Shown here piece after piece: positions 8,958 to 18,753 of a stretch of DNA of 64,000 nt. Position 1 is the stretch's first letter. Every line of letters starts with the position of its first letter. Source of the DNA: Selenomonadales bacterium (GTDB lineage: Bacteria; Bacillota; Negativicutes; Selenomonadales; Selenomonadaceae); the NCBI GenBank assembly GCA_900769615.1, contig CAAGHH010000007.1:1-64000 (forward strand). Reading direction: 5' to 3'. Both the position numbers and the translations under genes were made by a program. The notes under the pieces are model-generated. The model was not told the DNA's origin. It did no database searches and saw only the letters and a program-made list of their open reading frames with translations.

Positions 8958-9040
8958 GTGAAAAGTGACAGCCTTGGTGACGTTTGGTATAATAAATATT
9001 TAGCAGTAAAAAATATATTGAACAGGTAAAGGATATATTA

Positions 9041-10372
9041 ATGAACAAGAGTACGGAGAAAAAAACAAAGTTAGTACATTTTATTGTCTATGGCTGCCAA
9101 ATGAATATCAGTGATGCCGAACGCATGGAAGGGCAGCTAAAGACTATCGGCTATGAGCGAACCGAGTCGATGAATGAGGCTGCTTTAATAATTATCAACA
9201 CTTGCTGTGTGCGGGAAACTGCCGAGGACAAGGTATATGGTAAAATCGGCGAGATAAAGCAGCTTAAACGAAAAAATCCAGCACTTATTTTTGGTATCAC
9301 TGGCTGTATGGCGCAAAAAGAAAGTGATAAGCTCATAAAGCGAGCACCGCATATAGATTTTGTTTTGGGCACTAACAAGGTTCATGAACTTACGAAGGTA
9401 GTTAAGGAAATTGAAGCTGAGCATGGACATATCGTTGATACCAAGCTGGGCGAGACCGAGCTTCCTGATGATGTGCCGGTAGCGCGCAATGGCAGTTTGT
9501 CAGCTTGGGTACCAATAATGTATGGCTGTAATAATTTCTGCACATATTGTATTGTTCCTTATGTGCGTGGCCGCGAGCGCAGCCGTATGCCGGAAGATAT
9601 TGTAAAGGAAGTTGCCGAGGCAGTAGCGCAAGGCTATAAGGAAGTAACGCTTTTAGGTCAAAATGTCAATTCTTATGGCAAAGATCATAAACAAGCTGAT
9701 TTTGCGGAGCTTTTACAAATGGTCGATAAGGTGCCGGGTATAAAACGGGTTCGCTTTATGACATCGCATCCGAAGGATTTGAGCGATAAGGTTATAGCGG
9801 CTATCCGTGATGGCGAGCATTTGTGTGAGCATATTCATTTGCCGGTACAATATGGCAGCAATCGCATATTAAAGGCGATGAATCGAGTTTATACAGTAGA
9901 AAAATATAAGGAATTGGTGAAGCATATTCGTAAAGAATTGCCGGAGGCTTCCTTGACTACGGACTTGATAGTAGGTTTCCCAGGAGAAACTGATGCTGAT
10001 TTTGCCGAGATGTTAGCTTTTCTAAAGGAAATACGCTATGATTCAGCGTATACCTTTATTTATTCCAAGCGCAGCGGTACTCCAGCAGCAACTATGGAAA
10101 ATCAGGTAGCTGATGCAGTAAAAAAAGAGCGGTTAAACAGGCTGATGGCTTTACAGAATGAGATAAGCTTACAAATCAATCAGAAGCTTTTAAATACGAG
10201 CCTTGAAGTGATGGTTGAAGGTCCTAGTAAGAATGATCCAGCCGTATGGACCGGACGCACACGCACCAATAAAATAGTGCTGTTTACGCATAATGATGAA
10301 CAAATTGGTGATTTTGTCACGATAAAAATAACGCATCCACAAACTTGGGTTTTAAAAGGTGAGCGCGTTTGA
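9041..10372 (+). CDS. miaB: tRNA-2-methylthio-N6-isopentenyladenosine synthase MiaB
   Basis: A radical-SAM methylthiotransferase (443 aa) that converts i6A37 to ms2i6A37 in tRNAs reading U-starting codons. The N-terminal UPF0004 domain has the three auxiliary-cluster cysteines (YGCQMN, NTCCVRET, GCMAQ). The radical-SAM motif CNNFCTYC starts near residue 163, followed by GRERSR. A TRAM domain closes the protein (VMVEGPSK to WVLKGERV). It precedes mutS-mutL, a common order in Firmicutes. Confidence 0.96.
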   Translation: MNKSTEKKTKLVHFIVYGCQMNISDAERMEGQLKTIGYERTESMNEAALIIINTCCVRETAEDKVYGKIGEIKQLKRKNPALIFGITGCMAQKESDKLIKRAPHIDFVLGTNKVHELTKVVKEIEAEHGHIVDTKLGETELPDDVPVARNGSLSAWVPIMYGCNNFCTYCIVPYVRGRERSRMPEDIVKEVAEAVAQGYKEVTLLGQNVNSYGKDHKQADFAELLQMVDKVPGIKRVRFMTSHPKDLSDKVIAAIRDGEHLCEHIHLPVQYGSNRILKAMNRVYTVEKYKELVKHIRKELPEASLTTDLIVGFPGETDADFAEMLAFLKEIRYDSAYTFIYSKRSGTPAATMENQVADAVKKERLNRLMALQNEISLQINQKLLNTSLEVMVEGPSKNDPAVWTGRTRTNKIVLFTHNDEQIGDFVTIKITHPQTWVLKGERV

Positions 10373-10380
10373 ATAACAGA

Positions 10381-10422
10381 TTAATTATGAGCTTCTCCTT
10401 TATAGGGGAGGCTCATAATTAA
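10381..10422. repeat. Inverted repeat between miaB and mutS
   Basis: Twelve-base arms TTAATTATGAGC and GCTCATAATTAA enclose a second short stem (CTCC/GGAG). There is no T-run, so it may be a processing or pausing hairpin rather than a classical terminator. Confidence 0.7.
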
Positions 10423-10453
10423 ATAGCGATAAATTTTTCAGGGAGGATATGTT

Positions 10454-13042
10454 ATGGAATTAACACCGATGATGCAGCAATATTTAGCCGCTAAAGAGCA
10501 GCATCCGGATAATATATTGTTTTTTCGCTTAGGCGATTTTTATGAAATGTTTTTTGATGATGCTAAATTGGCAGCAAAAGAACTCGGATTGACCCTTACT
10601 AGCCGCAGTGGCAATAAAGATAAAACACCGATGTGTGGTGTCCCTTATCATGCAGCGGAAACTTATATAAATAAACTTGTTTCCCGTGGTTATAAGGTAG
10701 CTATTGCTGAACAAATCGGTGATCCTAAGGCCAAAGGGCTTACGAAACGGGAAATCATTAAAATAATTACTCCAGGGACAGTGCTTTCAGAAGCAGCTTT
10801 GAAGGATGCGCAAAATAATTATATAGCTTTGGTTTATGAAAAAGCAGCACAGATCATATTAGCTGGTGCAGATATTTCTACTGGTGAATGTTTTTATGGT
10901 ATTTATGACGGCAGCAATCGTTTGCAAATGCTGTTAGATGAACTTTACCGGCTGGCAATGCCAGAGCTTTTGGTAGTCGGAAAACCAAGCTTTAATCAGG
11001 CGCTGCATGAATTTACCGATTTGCGCTTGCCAAGCTGTGCCTATACTGAGCTGGCAGCAATAACTGGTGCCGTTGATGACAGGATAATCCAGCATTTTGA
11101 TGCCGCTAATAGACCGGATAACATAGCTGCTAAAGAAGCGGTGGCAACGCTATTGGATTATTTACATTCGACGGTTATGACAGATCTTACGCATTTAAAT
11201 AAGCTTACTTATCTTGATGCCTCGGAAAATTTAGTCGTTGACACCTATACCTTGCGTAATTTGGAAATTACTCGCAATTTGCGTGATGGCGGGAAAAAGG
11301 ACACGCTCTTAGCAGTGCTGGATTTTACTGAAACTGCAATGGGCAGCCGTTTGTTAAAAAAATGGCTGGAATATCCGTTGTTAAGTATTGTAGCGATTGA
11401 TCGCCGGCTTGATGCTGTAGAGGAATTAACGCAAAATATTGCGCTTCGTGGTAATATTCGTAAAGATTGTAAAGAAATACACGATTTTGAACGGCTGCTT
11501 ACCAGAATCGAGGTAGGGACGGCTAACGCCCGTGATTTGATTGCGCTAAAGGTTTCTTTAAAATGTCTGCCGCAAATTCAACAGGATATAGCTGGGGTCA
11601 AGGCGGAAATTTTAGCAAGCTGTCGGCAAAATATCAAAAGCTTTACTGATTTAGTAGATCTGTTGCAGCGTTCACTGATTGATGAGCCGGGAATATCCCT
11701 TAGAGATGGCGGTATCATCAAAAGCGGTTATAATGCTGAATTAGATGAATATCGTCGTATTGCTCATGATAGCAAGGCAATGCTACAGGAAATTGAGGAG
11801 CGGGAAAAGCAGGCAACAGGGATAAAAACGCTTAAAATCGGTTATAATAAGGTTTTTGGTTATTATATAGAAGTTCGTAATAGTGGCAAAGATCTCGTGC
11901 CGGAGAGGTATATTCGCAAACAGACTTTGGCTAATGCGGAACGTTATATAACCGAAGAACTAAAAGAATTTGAAACCAAAATTTTGGGTGCACAAGAAAA
12001 AATTGTAAATATTGAATACAATTTGTTTACTGAGGTTCGTGAGACGATAAAAACTAAATTGGCAGAAATTCAGGCTACAGCTCATGAAATAGCTATAATT
12101 GATGTCCTGACGAGTTTAGCCGAAGCTGCGGCAGCTTATAATTATGTGCGCCCACGCATGGCAGAGAGTGGCGAGATAAGTATTTTAGATGGCAGGCATC
12201 CGTTAGTTGAACGGATTTTGACGCGGGATTTATTTGTGCCCAATGATACGAAGCTTAATCATAAGGACTGTGAGATAATGCTCATCACTGGGCCTAATAT
12301 GGCAGGCAAATCGACCTATATGAGGCAAGTGGCACTGCTTACGCTGATGGCACAGATAGGCAGCTTTCTGCCGGCACGGGAGGCAGTTATTTCGCCAGTA
12401 GACAGGATTTTTACTAGGATAGGTGCTAGTGACGATTTAGTAAGTGGTCAGAGTACCTTTATGGTTGAAATGAATGAGGTAGCGCAAATTTTAAAATATG
12501 CTACAAAAAACAGCTTGGTAATCTTAGATGAAATTGGTCGTGGTACCAGCACCTTTGATGGTATGAGCATAGCCAGAGCCGTTATTGAACATATTGAACA
12601 AAAAATTCATGCTAAAACTTTATTTGCGACGCATTATCATGAATTGACGGATTTAGCCAATGACAAAATCAAAAACTTTTGCGTGGCGGTTAAGGAAAAA
12701 GGGACGCAGGTAGCATTCTTGCGCCGGATTACAGCTGGGGCTGCGGATAAGTCTTATGGTATTCACGTGGCAAGACTAGCAGGTTTGCCGAAAAATGTTA
12801 CCAAACGGGCGGAGATTATTTTGCAATCATTGGAGAACGGCAGTAATGCTGATAAAGTTTTGGCTGAGAATACAGCTGCTAGTGAAAAAAATACTACAGC
12901 TCCAGTAATGGGCTCGCTTTTTACCAGCAATTTAAGCAGTGAGCTGTTAAAGCTTGATATCATGACCATGACACCGATTGAGGCTTTAAATGAGCTTTAT
13001 AAATTGCAAGCTAAGGCCAAAGAGGAGGCGGGGACGCTTTGA
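10454..13042 (+). CDS. mutS: DNA mismatch repair ATPase MutS
   Basis: An 862-aa mismatch-recognition protein, the usual MutS1 length. ATG 10454 follows GGGAGG. The mismatch-binding Phe-x-Glu lies in FRLGDFYEMFFDD near residue 30. The connector, lever and clamp domains follow. The ABC ATPase has Walker A GPNMAGKSTYMRQ (about 611) and Walker B VILDEIGRGTSTFDG (about 690), then the dimer helix region. It overlaps mutL by 4 nt, so repair recognition and signalling are co-translated. Confidence 0.97.
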   Translation: MELTPMMQQYLAAKEQHPDNILFFRLGDFYEMFFDDAKLAAKELGLTLTSRSGNKDKTPMCGVPYHAAETYINKLVSRGYKVAIAEQIGDPKAKGLTKREIIKIITPGTVLSEAALKDAQNNYIALVYEKAAQIILAGADISTGECFYGIYDGSNRLQMLLDELYRLAMPELLVVGKPSFNQALHEFTDLRLPSCAYTELAAITGAVDDRIIQHFDAANRPDNIAAKEAVATLLDYLHSTVMTDLTHLNKLTYLDASENLVVDTYTLRNLEITRNLRDGGKKDTLLAVLDFTETAMGSRLLKKWLEYPLLSIVAIDRRLDAVEELTQNIALRGNIRKDCKEIHDFERLLTRIEVGTANARDLIALKVSLKCLPQIQQDIAGVKAEILASCRQNIKSFTDLVDLLQRSLIDEPGISLRDGGIIKSGYNAELDEYRRIAHDSKAMLQEIEEREKQATGIKTLKIGYNKVFGYYIEVRNSGKDLVPERYIRKQTLANAERYITEELKEFETKILGAQEKIVNIEYNLFTEVRETIKTKLAEIQATAHEIAIIDVLTSLAEAAAAYNYVRPRMAESGEISILDGRHPLVERILTRDLFVPNDTKLNHKDCEIMLITGPNMAGKSTYMRQVALLTLMAQIGSFLPAREAVISPVDRIFTRIGASDDLVSGQSTFMVEMNEVAQILKYATKNSLVILDEIGRGTSTFDGMSIARAVIEHIEQKIHAKTLFATHYHELTDLANDKIKNFCVAVKEKGTQVAFLRRITAGAADKSYGIHVARLAGLPKNVTKRAEIILQSLENGSNADKVLAENTAASEKNTTAPVMGSLFTSNLSSELLKLDIMTMTPIEALNELYKLQAKAKEEAGTL

Positions 13043-14943
13043 GTACGATTCATGTTTTAGATGACAGTACGATAAATAAAATAGCTGCTGGCGAAGTAGT
13101 AGAAAGACCGGCTTCCGTCATAAAAGAGCTTATTGAAAATGCCATGGATGCTGGTGCCAGCCGGATAGAAATTGAAATAATGGCGGGCGGTACCAGCTTT
13201 ATGCGGGTGACGGATAATGGCAAAGGCATGAGCTATGATGATGCTAAACTGGCAATTCTGCGCCATGCGACTAGCAAAATTACTGCCGTCAGTGATTTAA
13301 ATACTTTGGGGACCTTGGGCTTTCGCGGTGAGGCACTGCCAACTATTGCGTCAGTTTCCAGATTTTCGTTGTTGACACGACCAGCAGGTGCGGATCTAGG
13401 AACTAGAGTTGATATAATTGGCGGGCAAAAACCCGTTATTGAGGAAGCGGGCTGTCAGTTAGGAACGACGATAAAGGTTGAAGATTTATTCTTTAATACG
13501 CCAGCTAGAAAGAAATTTTTGAAAACCAATCATACGGAAGGCGCAAAAATAAATGATTTTATAGTAAAGCTGGCTTTATCAAGACCAGATATTGAATTTA
13601 GGTTTATAAATAATAACAAGACAGCGGTGGTAACGCCAGGCAATGGCAATTTATATGACACGATTCAAGCTATTTACGGCAATGCAACGGCTGAATCGCT
13701 CTTAGCACTTGATTTAAAAAACGATACCATAGAAATAAGTGGTTTTATCACCAAGCCGTCGATGTTAAAAAGCAGCCGTGCTTGGCAGACTTATATTGTA
13801 AATGACAGGATTATTCAAAATCGAGCGATAGCCAAAGCTGTTGATAATGCCTATAAATCGTTGATTCCTAAAAGCGGTTTTCCTTTAGTCGTATTAAAGC
13901 TAGAGGTTCCGCAGCGAAGCATAGATGTAAATGTTCATCCGCAAAAAAGCGAAATGAAATTTGAAGATGAGGGGCTTATATTTAAAGCGGTCTATAAAGC
14001 GGTATTAGACGCTATCCGTCCAGCGGGCAATTCGTTAGACGATATAGCGGCGGTGGTAGAAAAACCGCGGCCAGAGTATGTAAGCTATGATAAACCGGTT
14101 ATGGAACCAATGCACTTTGTGCCAGCTGCTAGTACACCTTCGGCTAAGACCGCTGATTTTACGCCAAAAACTATTTATGAAGCGGTTAATAGACCAGCCC
14201 ATAGTGAAAAAAAGCTTGACTTTGCAGCTGTTCAGCAAAAAATACAAAATCAGCGTCAAATAGATTATCCAGCCGAAGCTGTCTATAGCAGTTATGAACG
14301 GGTAGCTGATGGCAATACTAAAGACCAGCCGGCAAGTAATGCTGATGAGCCAGCTGCTAGTAATGGTATGCTGGTACCTATTGGTCAAGTTGACTTAACC
14401 TACATAATAGCGCAGGATGCTAAGGGACTGTATATAATCGATCAACATGCGGCGCATGAGAGAATTTTATTTGATAAATTTTCAGCTATGGCTGATGGCA
14501 TACCATCACAGCAGTTATTAGTGCACCAAATGTTAGTCTTTGATGCTAAGGAAACTGAGCTGATTGCCAATAACAAGGATTTATTCTGCAAGCTGGGCTT
14601 TCAAATGGAGCCTAGCGGTGATAATGAGTATCGGCTGATGGAGGTTCCAGCTGATATAAAAACTAGTGAGGCCGAAGATATTATTCGAGAAATATTAACT
14701 TCCTTAGCTGAAATGCAGACGGTAAGTGCTAAAGAAATCCGGCAAGCATGTCTGGCAACTACGGCTTGTCGGGCGGCAATAAAGGCTGGTGAGGAGCTTA
14801 ATTTACGGCAAATGCAAATTATCTTGGATGAACTCATGCATACGCCATTTCCTTATACCTGTCCGCATGGTCGTCCAACCATATTAAAATTTAGCAGTGA
14901 TGAACTAGCCAAGATGTTTAAGCGCACTGGTTTTGGCTTTTAG
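13039..14943 (+). CDS. mutL: DNA mismatch repair endonuclease MutL
   Basis: A 634-aa protein. TTG 13039 overlaps the mutS stop (TTGA) and follows GAGGAGGCGGGG. N-terminal GHKL ATPase: KIAAGEVVERPASVIKEL, ENAMDAGA, DNGKGM, GFRGEAL. The middle linker is low-complexity (about 340-440). C-terminal nuclease motifs are present: DQHAAHERI (about 468), ACRAAIKAG and CPHGRPT. This is therefore the nicking type of MutL found where MutH/Dam is absent. The last acidic residue of DQHA(x)2E(x)4E is Asp rather than Glu, a conservative change. Confidence 0.96.
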   Translation: MSTIHVLDDSTINKIAAGEVVERPASVIKELIENAMDAGASRIEIEIMAGGTSFMRVTDNGKGMSYDDAKLAILRHATSKITAVSDLNTLGTLGFRGEALPTIASVSRFSLLTRPAGADLGTRVDIIGGQKPVIEEAGCQLGTTIKVEDLFFNTPARKKFLKTNHTEGAKINDFIVKLALSRPDIEFRFINNNKTAVVTPGNGNLYDTIQAIYGNATAESLLALDLKNDTIEISGFITKPSMLKSSRAWQTYIVNDRIIQNRAIAKAVDNAYKSLIPKSGFPLVVLKLEVPQRSIDVNVHPQKSEMKFEDEGLIFKAVYKAVLDAIRPAGNSLDDIAAVVEKPRPEYVSYDKPVMEPMHFVPAASTPSAKTADFTPKTIYEAVNRPAHSEKKLDFAAVQQKIQNQRQIDYPAEAVYSSYERVADGNTKDQPASNADEPAASNGMLVPIGQVDLTYIIAQDAKGLYIIDQHAAHERILFDKFSAMADGIPSQQLLVHQMLVFDAKETELIANNKDLFCKLGFQMEPSGDNEYRLMEVPADIKTSEAEDIIREILTSLAEMQTVSAKEIRQACLATTACRAAIKAGEELNLRQMQIILDELMHTPFPYTCPHGRPTILKFSSDELAKMFKRTGFGF

Positions 14944-14968
14944 TAAATACATACAGAAAGGAAGCTTT

Positions 14969-15055
14969 TTTGTCATATTTAAACAGGTAGATGCTTTGCC
15001 GTATGTAAAAGATAGAACCTTGAAAGCAAAGATTGATGATATTTATGATAATTGA
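14969..15055 (+). pseudogene. Possible short coding remnant after mutL
   Basis: An open stretch of 28 codons reading KQVDALPYVKDRTLKAKIDD and ending at TGA 15053-15055. It has good codon character and a GAAAGGAAG just upstream, but no ATG/GTG/TTG in that frame near the site. A TTG at 14970 is in another frame. It may be the decayed end or start of a gene. No family recognised. Confidence 0.3.
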
Positions 15056-15140
15056 CTAAGAGCAGTAAAATTTTAGTCAAGCAGAGGTTTTGTAAGAAAA
15101 ATTATGTCAAAATTAAGTAAGTTAGCAAGGAAGTGATAGT

Positions 15141-15920
15141 GTGACTTCAATTGTAACTACCGGCCGCAAGTGGTCAGCGGCTAGTGAAGCGTTAGCTAAA
15201 AAGACAGCTGCAAGATTAAATATTGCCTATATAGAGCGGGAAAATAAGAGTATTGAGGCGTTGCAACAGGAGTATTTAGCCAATGAGGTGTTAGTAGCCA
15301 AGGATGGTCAGCTGACACTCCTTACGGCTGGTGGCGAATTGTTTTTTCATCCGAATATGGCGCATTTGCGGATAAAAAATATTAGATCGGGCGCTGGCGA
15401 TCGCATGGTAGAGGCTATGGATTTACAGCCCGGGATGTCGGTGCTTGATTGTACCTTAGGATTTGGTGCGGATGCCATTGTGGCAAGTTTTGTAACCGGT
15501 GATACTGGCAAGATAACAGGCGTTGAATCAAGACCGCTTATTGAAGCCGTAGTTGGCTATGGTTTAGCTAATTTTACTGGTGACAGCGAAAGAATAATCA
15601 AAGCTATGCGGCGGATAAATACAGTTTGTGCTGATGCGCTGGAATTTTTAAAAAAACAAGCGGATAATTCGTATGATATTGTGTACTTCGACCCAATGTT
15701 TCGCCATCCGTTTTTAGCTAGTAAAAGCCTTGATCCATTGCGGGCCGTAGCTGATAAAAGAGCCCTTACGCTAGAAACTATTGCTGAGGCTAAAAGAGTA
15801 GCCAAGCTTAAGGTGGTTATGAAAGAAACCAGTCGCAGCTTGGAATTTGAACGATTAGGCTTTAGCAAAGTAACTGGTGGCAAATACAGCAAGGTGCATT
15901 ATGGTATAATTGAACTATAA
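15141..15920 (+). CDS. Class I SAM-dependent methyltransferase (RsmJ/DUF548-like)
   Basis: A 259-aa protein. GTG start with AAGGAAGTGATAG upstream. An N-terminal region of about 85 residues is followed by a Rossmann SAM-binding fold: motif I LDCTLGFGADAIV (about 101-113), the acidic strand GVESRP, and the NPPY-equivalent IVYFDPMFRHP. The FDPMFRHP signature resembles the RsmJ-like family, which methylates 16S rRNA G1516 in E. coli. The exact substrate here is inferred only. Closed by a strong terminator at 15921-15969. Confidence 0.75.
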   Translation: MTSIVTTGRKWSAASEALAKKTAARLNIAYIERENKSIEALQQEYLANEVLVAKDGQLTLLTAGGELFFHPNMAHLRIKNIRSGAGDRMVEAMDLQPGMSVLDCTLGFGADAIVASFVTGDTGKITGVESRPLIEAVVGYGLANFTGDSERIIKAMRRINTVCADALEFLKKQADNSYDIVYFDPMFRHPFLASKSLDPLRAVADKRALTLETIAEAKRVAKLKVVMKETSRSLEFERLGFSKVTGGKYSKVHYGIIEL

Positions 15921-15969
15921 AAAAACGTGAAACTAAAAGCCTGAAAGGTCAAGTTAGTTTCACGTTTTT
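15921..15969 (+). terminator. Terminator after the methyltransferase
   Basis: A 16-bp stem AAAAACGTGAAACTAA with its complement at 15954-15969, ending in T5. Confidence 0.88.
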
Positions 15970-15971
15970 AG

Positions 15972-16097
15972 TTAGCCAACGGCATCAGGAATTAAGCGAA
16001 AGGCTACCGTTTCACTAGCTATTAACTGGGTATGGGCTACGAAAAATACGCGGCCGTTTACTGGTGCGGTTAAAGTGTCAACACCATGACTTTGGGA
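15972..16097 (-). pseudogene. C-terminal remnant of an AspA/AstE-family deacylase
   Basis: On the minus strand 41 codons remain open, beginning SQSHGVDTLTAPVNGRVFF and ending VAFRLIPDAVG before TAA. The pattern (HGVD, then APVNGRVF, then V-F-IP) looks like the C-terminal beta-domain of succinylglutamate desuccinylase/aspartoacylase-type zinc enzymes. A stop precedes it and there is no start or zinc site, so this is a leftover fragment. Family call from pattern recognition only. Confidence 0.5.
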
Positions 16098-16213
16098 TTA
16101 GACAAAAATTTTCGATTTTTTCAATCAAAGTAAGGAAAAAAGTCCCAGGGCAAAGAATAATAGTAGCATAAGGCTTTATGTTACTATTATTCTTTTAATG
16201 GAGGGATTGTAAG

Positions 16214-17935
16214 ATGGGGTGGATTAACAACATCAAAGTAGCCTATAAATTACTGATTCTTGCAATTGTTGCAGTAATTGGTATGTTAAGTATTGGCTAT
16301 TCTGGCTGGTCAGCTTTAAGTAAAACCAAGTCCGATATGGACAATATGTACCAAAAGTCAGTTAAAGGCTTGGAATATATCGGTAATATTCGTTATGGAA
16401 TGCGCTATGCGCAGGGAATGACGGTTATTATGACTACGGTTAAAAATGATCCGCAGCGAATGACTGATTTAGAAAAAAAATATCAGGCAGGGGCTGATGA
16501 AATTGATGCTAATTTAGCTGAGTATGAAAAGCTGGTTGCTGATGATAAAGAAAAAATGGCAGCTTTTACTGAGGCAAAAGATCAATGGCAAAAGCTTAAA
16601 CAAAATCTTAATAAATCGAGCCAGTTATCACAGGCAGGCAAACAAGAAGAAGGCTTAGCCGTTTACGCAGGTGATGGTGCGAAATTAGCAGCAGCCCTTG
16701 GCAAGTCATTAGGCGATATATCAGCAGCTGAATCAGCTAAAGCGGACAGTGTTAATAAACAAAATGATGAAGATACGTCGGCTGCTATTCGCAATATGAT
16801 TATCCAGCTGTTCTTGACCTTAATCGTGTTAGTAGCAGCTGCCCTTTGGATTACGCGGGAAATTACCAATCCGCTCCACAAGATGATGGCAGCCTTGGAA
16901 AGACTTAAAAATGGTGATTTTAGTGAACATGAACGTTCAATTATGCGTGGCGATGAATTTGGCTTGATGGCCGATAAGGTGGCATCAGTTAGAGTCGAAT
17001 TAAACAAGCTGATGCGGGCAACCAGCCGGTCTGCTGAGCAGCTGGCAGCAGCTTCTGAAGAACTGACTTCAAGTGCGCATCAGTCAGCACAGGCTTCAGA
17101 GCAGGTAGCGCAGTCAGTTACCAATTCGGCTAGTGCCACGATGGAACAGCAGCAAAATGTTAGTGATACCGTTGACTCAGTTGATAAAACCTCGGCGGCT
17201 ATTGAGCATTTGAGTCAGGTAGCAACGCAATTAACAGAACATGCGGAAAGTAGCCGTCATATAGCTGATGAAGGCAATCGTTCAGTTAATATGGCGATAG
17301 ATCGCATTGCTAATGCGGCTCAGATTGTAAATAAATCAGCGCAAACGGTAAATCAGCTTGGTGTAAGTTCACAGGAGATTGGCAAAATCGTTGAAACTAT
17401 TTCTGAAATTGCTGAACAGACGAATCTTTTGGCGCTTAATGCTGCTATTGAAGCCGCTAGAGCTGGTGAACATGGCCACGGTTTTGCGGTGGTAGCTGAT
17501 GAGGTTAGGAAGCTGGCAGAAGCTTCGCAAAATTCGGCGCAGCAGATAACCGAGCTTATTACGGGTATTCAGAATGATACCACGGCTGCGGTTGCGGCTA
17601 TGCAGGATGGCAGTACCGCTGTAGATGATGGCACGGCAACGGTAAAAGAACTCAGAGCTACGTTTGCCAGTATAGATAAGTCAGCGTTAGATGTTGCTAA
17701 ACAGATTGAAAGTATGACGGCGGCAATAAATTCAGTAGTCGGCGAAACGGCAAATATAAAGAATAAGTCTAATAGCGTACTTGAACGAGGAAAACTAGTG
17801 GCATCAGAAATGCAAAGCGTTTCGGCAGCTTCTGAGGAACAATCAGCTTCGGCCAGTGAAATAGCAAAAGCCAGTACTTCCTTAGCGGAGCTTGCGCAGA
17901 AACTGCAGGAATCATTGCAAAAATTTCAATTCTGA
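16214..17935 (+). CDS. Methyl-accepting chemotaxis protein, four-helix-bundle sensor
   Basis: A 573-aa chemoreceptor; ATG with GGAGGG upstream. TM1 (about 10-32), a Tar-like 4HB sensor (about 35-190, all helical, rich in K/D/E/Q), TM2 (about 193-213), a compact canonical HAMP (NPLHKMMAALERLKNGDF), and the signalling coiled coil with tip EQTNLLALNAAIEAARAG and GFAVVADEVRKLAEAS. Unlike the receptor at 1505-3328 it lacks a Cache domain and the HAMP insertion. No C-terminal CheR pentapeptide. Monocistronic, terminator at 17945-17987. Confidence 0.94.
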   Translation: MGWINNIKVAYKLLILAIVAVIGMLSIGYSGWSALSKTKSDMDNMYQKSVKGLEYIGNIRYGMRYAQGMTVIMTTVKNDPQRMTDLEKKYQAGADEIDANLAEYEKLVADDKEKMAAFTEAKDQWQKLKQNLNKSSQLSQAGKQEEGLAVYAGDGAKLAAALGKSLGDISAAESAKADSVNKQNDEDTSAAIRNMIIQLFLTLIVLVAAALWITREITNPLHKMMAALERLKNGDFSEHERSIMRGDEFGLMADKVASVRVELNKLMRATSRSAEQLAAASEELTSSAHQSAQASEQVAQSVTNSASATMEQQQNVSDTVDSVDKTSAAIEHLSQVATQLTEHAESSRHIADEGNRSVNMAIDRIANAAQIVNKSAQTVNQLGVSSQEIGKIVETISEIAEQTNLLALNAAIEAARAGEHGHGFAVVADEVRKLAEASQNSAQQITELITGIQNDTTAAVAAMQDGSTAVDDGTATVKELRATFASIDKSALDVAKQIESMTAAINSVVGETANIKNKSNSVLERGKLVASEMQSVSAASEEQSASASEIAKASTSLAELAQKLQESLQKFQF

Positions 17936-17944
17936 GAATTTGAT

Positions 17945-17987
17945 AAATACAGCAGCTATAGCGTTTTTCTAGCTGCTGTATTTTTTT
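17945..17987 (+). terminator. Terminator after the 4HB chemoreceptor
   Basis: Stem AAATACAGCAGCTA with its complement TAGCTGCTGTATTT, followed by a T-run. Confidence 0.9.
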
Positions 17988-18002
17988 GTTAGGGAAATTT
18001 TC

Positions 18003-18031
18003 TTGACAAAAAAAATACAAATTAATATACT
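18003..18031 (+). promoter_or_regulatory. Sigma-70 promoter of the TetR gene
   Basis: TTGACA at 18003-18008, a 17-bp spacer, and TATACT at 18026-18031. The predicted start lies near 18038, just ahead of the palindrome at 18048. Confidence 0.82.
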
Positions 18032-18047
18032 TAAATAAAATGAAAGG

Positions 18048-18061
18048 TTGAACATGTTCAA
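18048..18061. promoter_or_regulatory. TetR operator 1 (palindrome)
   Basis: TTGAACATGTTCAA, a perfect 14-bp palindrome between the promoter and the tetR start. It recurs with one central change at 18740-18753 ahead of the controlled operon, so it is the likely autoregulatory site. Confidence 0.72.
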
Positions 18062-18071
18062 GGAGCATATC

Positions 18072-18710
18072 ATGGAAAAAGATAAAAAAGTCAGGCAACT
18101 GATTTTGGTAACAGCTAAAAAATTATTTGTTCAGCAAGGGTATAAGAAAACTACCATAAGGCAAATTGTACAAAAATCAGGTGTCTTGACTGGCAGTATT
18201 TATTATTTTTTTAAAAATAAAGAAGATATTTTCCAATCATTGGTCATGGAACTGTTTCGGCAATGCAGTAAGCTTATTGCAGTTAATTTTAGCAACGAAT
18301 CATTAGCTTTTCGTTATGCAGCGCTTTGTTTAGTTGAATTTGAAGCTGTAGCTATGAATAAATTGGTGCGAGAAACGTATTATGAAGGTTATACATCGCC
18401 ACAGCTGTTTGAGAAAATCACGGAACATTTGACTGATATGACTTGTGATTTGTTTGGCGAAAAGTTAGTGCTTTCACGGGAAGATGTTTTTTTACGATCA
18501 CTGCTTATAAAGGGCGCTATGCGCAGTTATATTGTTCAATATGATTTTGCTGCTACTATATCTCGTCAGGAATATGCTGCTTTGGTTATTGATACGTCGT
18601 TACAGCTTTTTGGTATATCAACAGCAGAAAGAAAGCAGACGTTAAAGCAGCTCAAAGAGCGGTTGCCAGAAATTAAAGCGATAGCTGATGAAATGATTCA
18701 TCGGCGTTAG
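18072..18710 (+). CDS. TetR/AcrR-family repressor
   Basis: A 212-aa protein. ATG 18072 is preferred (AGGAG at 18061-18065); upstream in-frame TTG/ATG codons overlap the operator. N-terminal helix-turn-helix: LILVTAKKLFVQQGYKKTT, then IRQIVQKSG and GSIYYFFKNKEDIF. The C-terminal helical ligand domain is divergent, as usual. It sits directly upstream of an adaptor/permease export operon in the same direction and shares an operator sequence with it. The natural reading is a substrate-sensing local repressor; the ligand is unknown. Confidence 0.9.
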   Translation: MEKDKKVRQLILVTAKKLFVQQGYKKTTIRQIVQKSGVLTGSIYYFFKNKEDIFQSLVMELFRQCSKLIAVNFSNESLAFRYAALCLVEFEAVAMNKLVRETYYEGYTSPQLFEKITEHLTDMTCDLFGEKLVLSREDVFLRSLLIKGAMRSYIVQYDFAATISRQEYAALVIDTSLQLFGISTAERKQTLKQLKERLPEIKAIADEMIHRR

Positions 18711-18739
18711 CGTATGTCATAGTAATTTTTTACTATTTA

Positions 18740-18753
18740 TTGAACGTGTTCAA
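18740..18753. promoter_or_regulatory. TetR operator 2 upstream of the export operon
   Basis: TTGAACGTGTTCAA differs from operator 1 only at the central base. It lies between the tetR stop and the ribosome-binding site (AAGGAGGGA, 18759-18766) of the adaptor gene. Confidence 0.72.
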
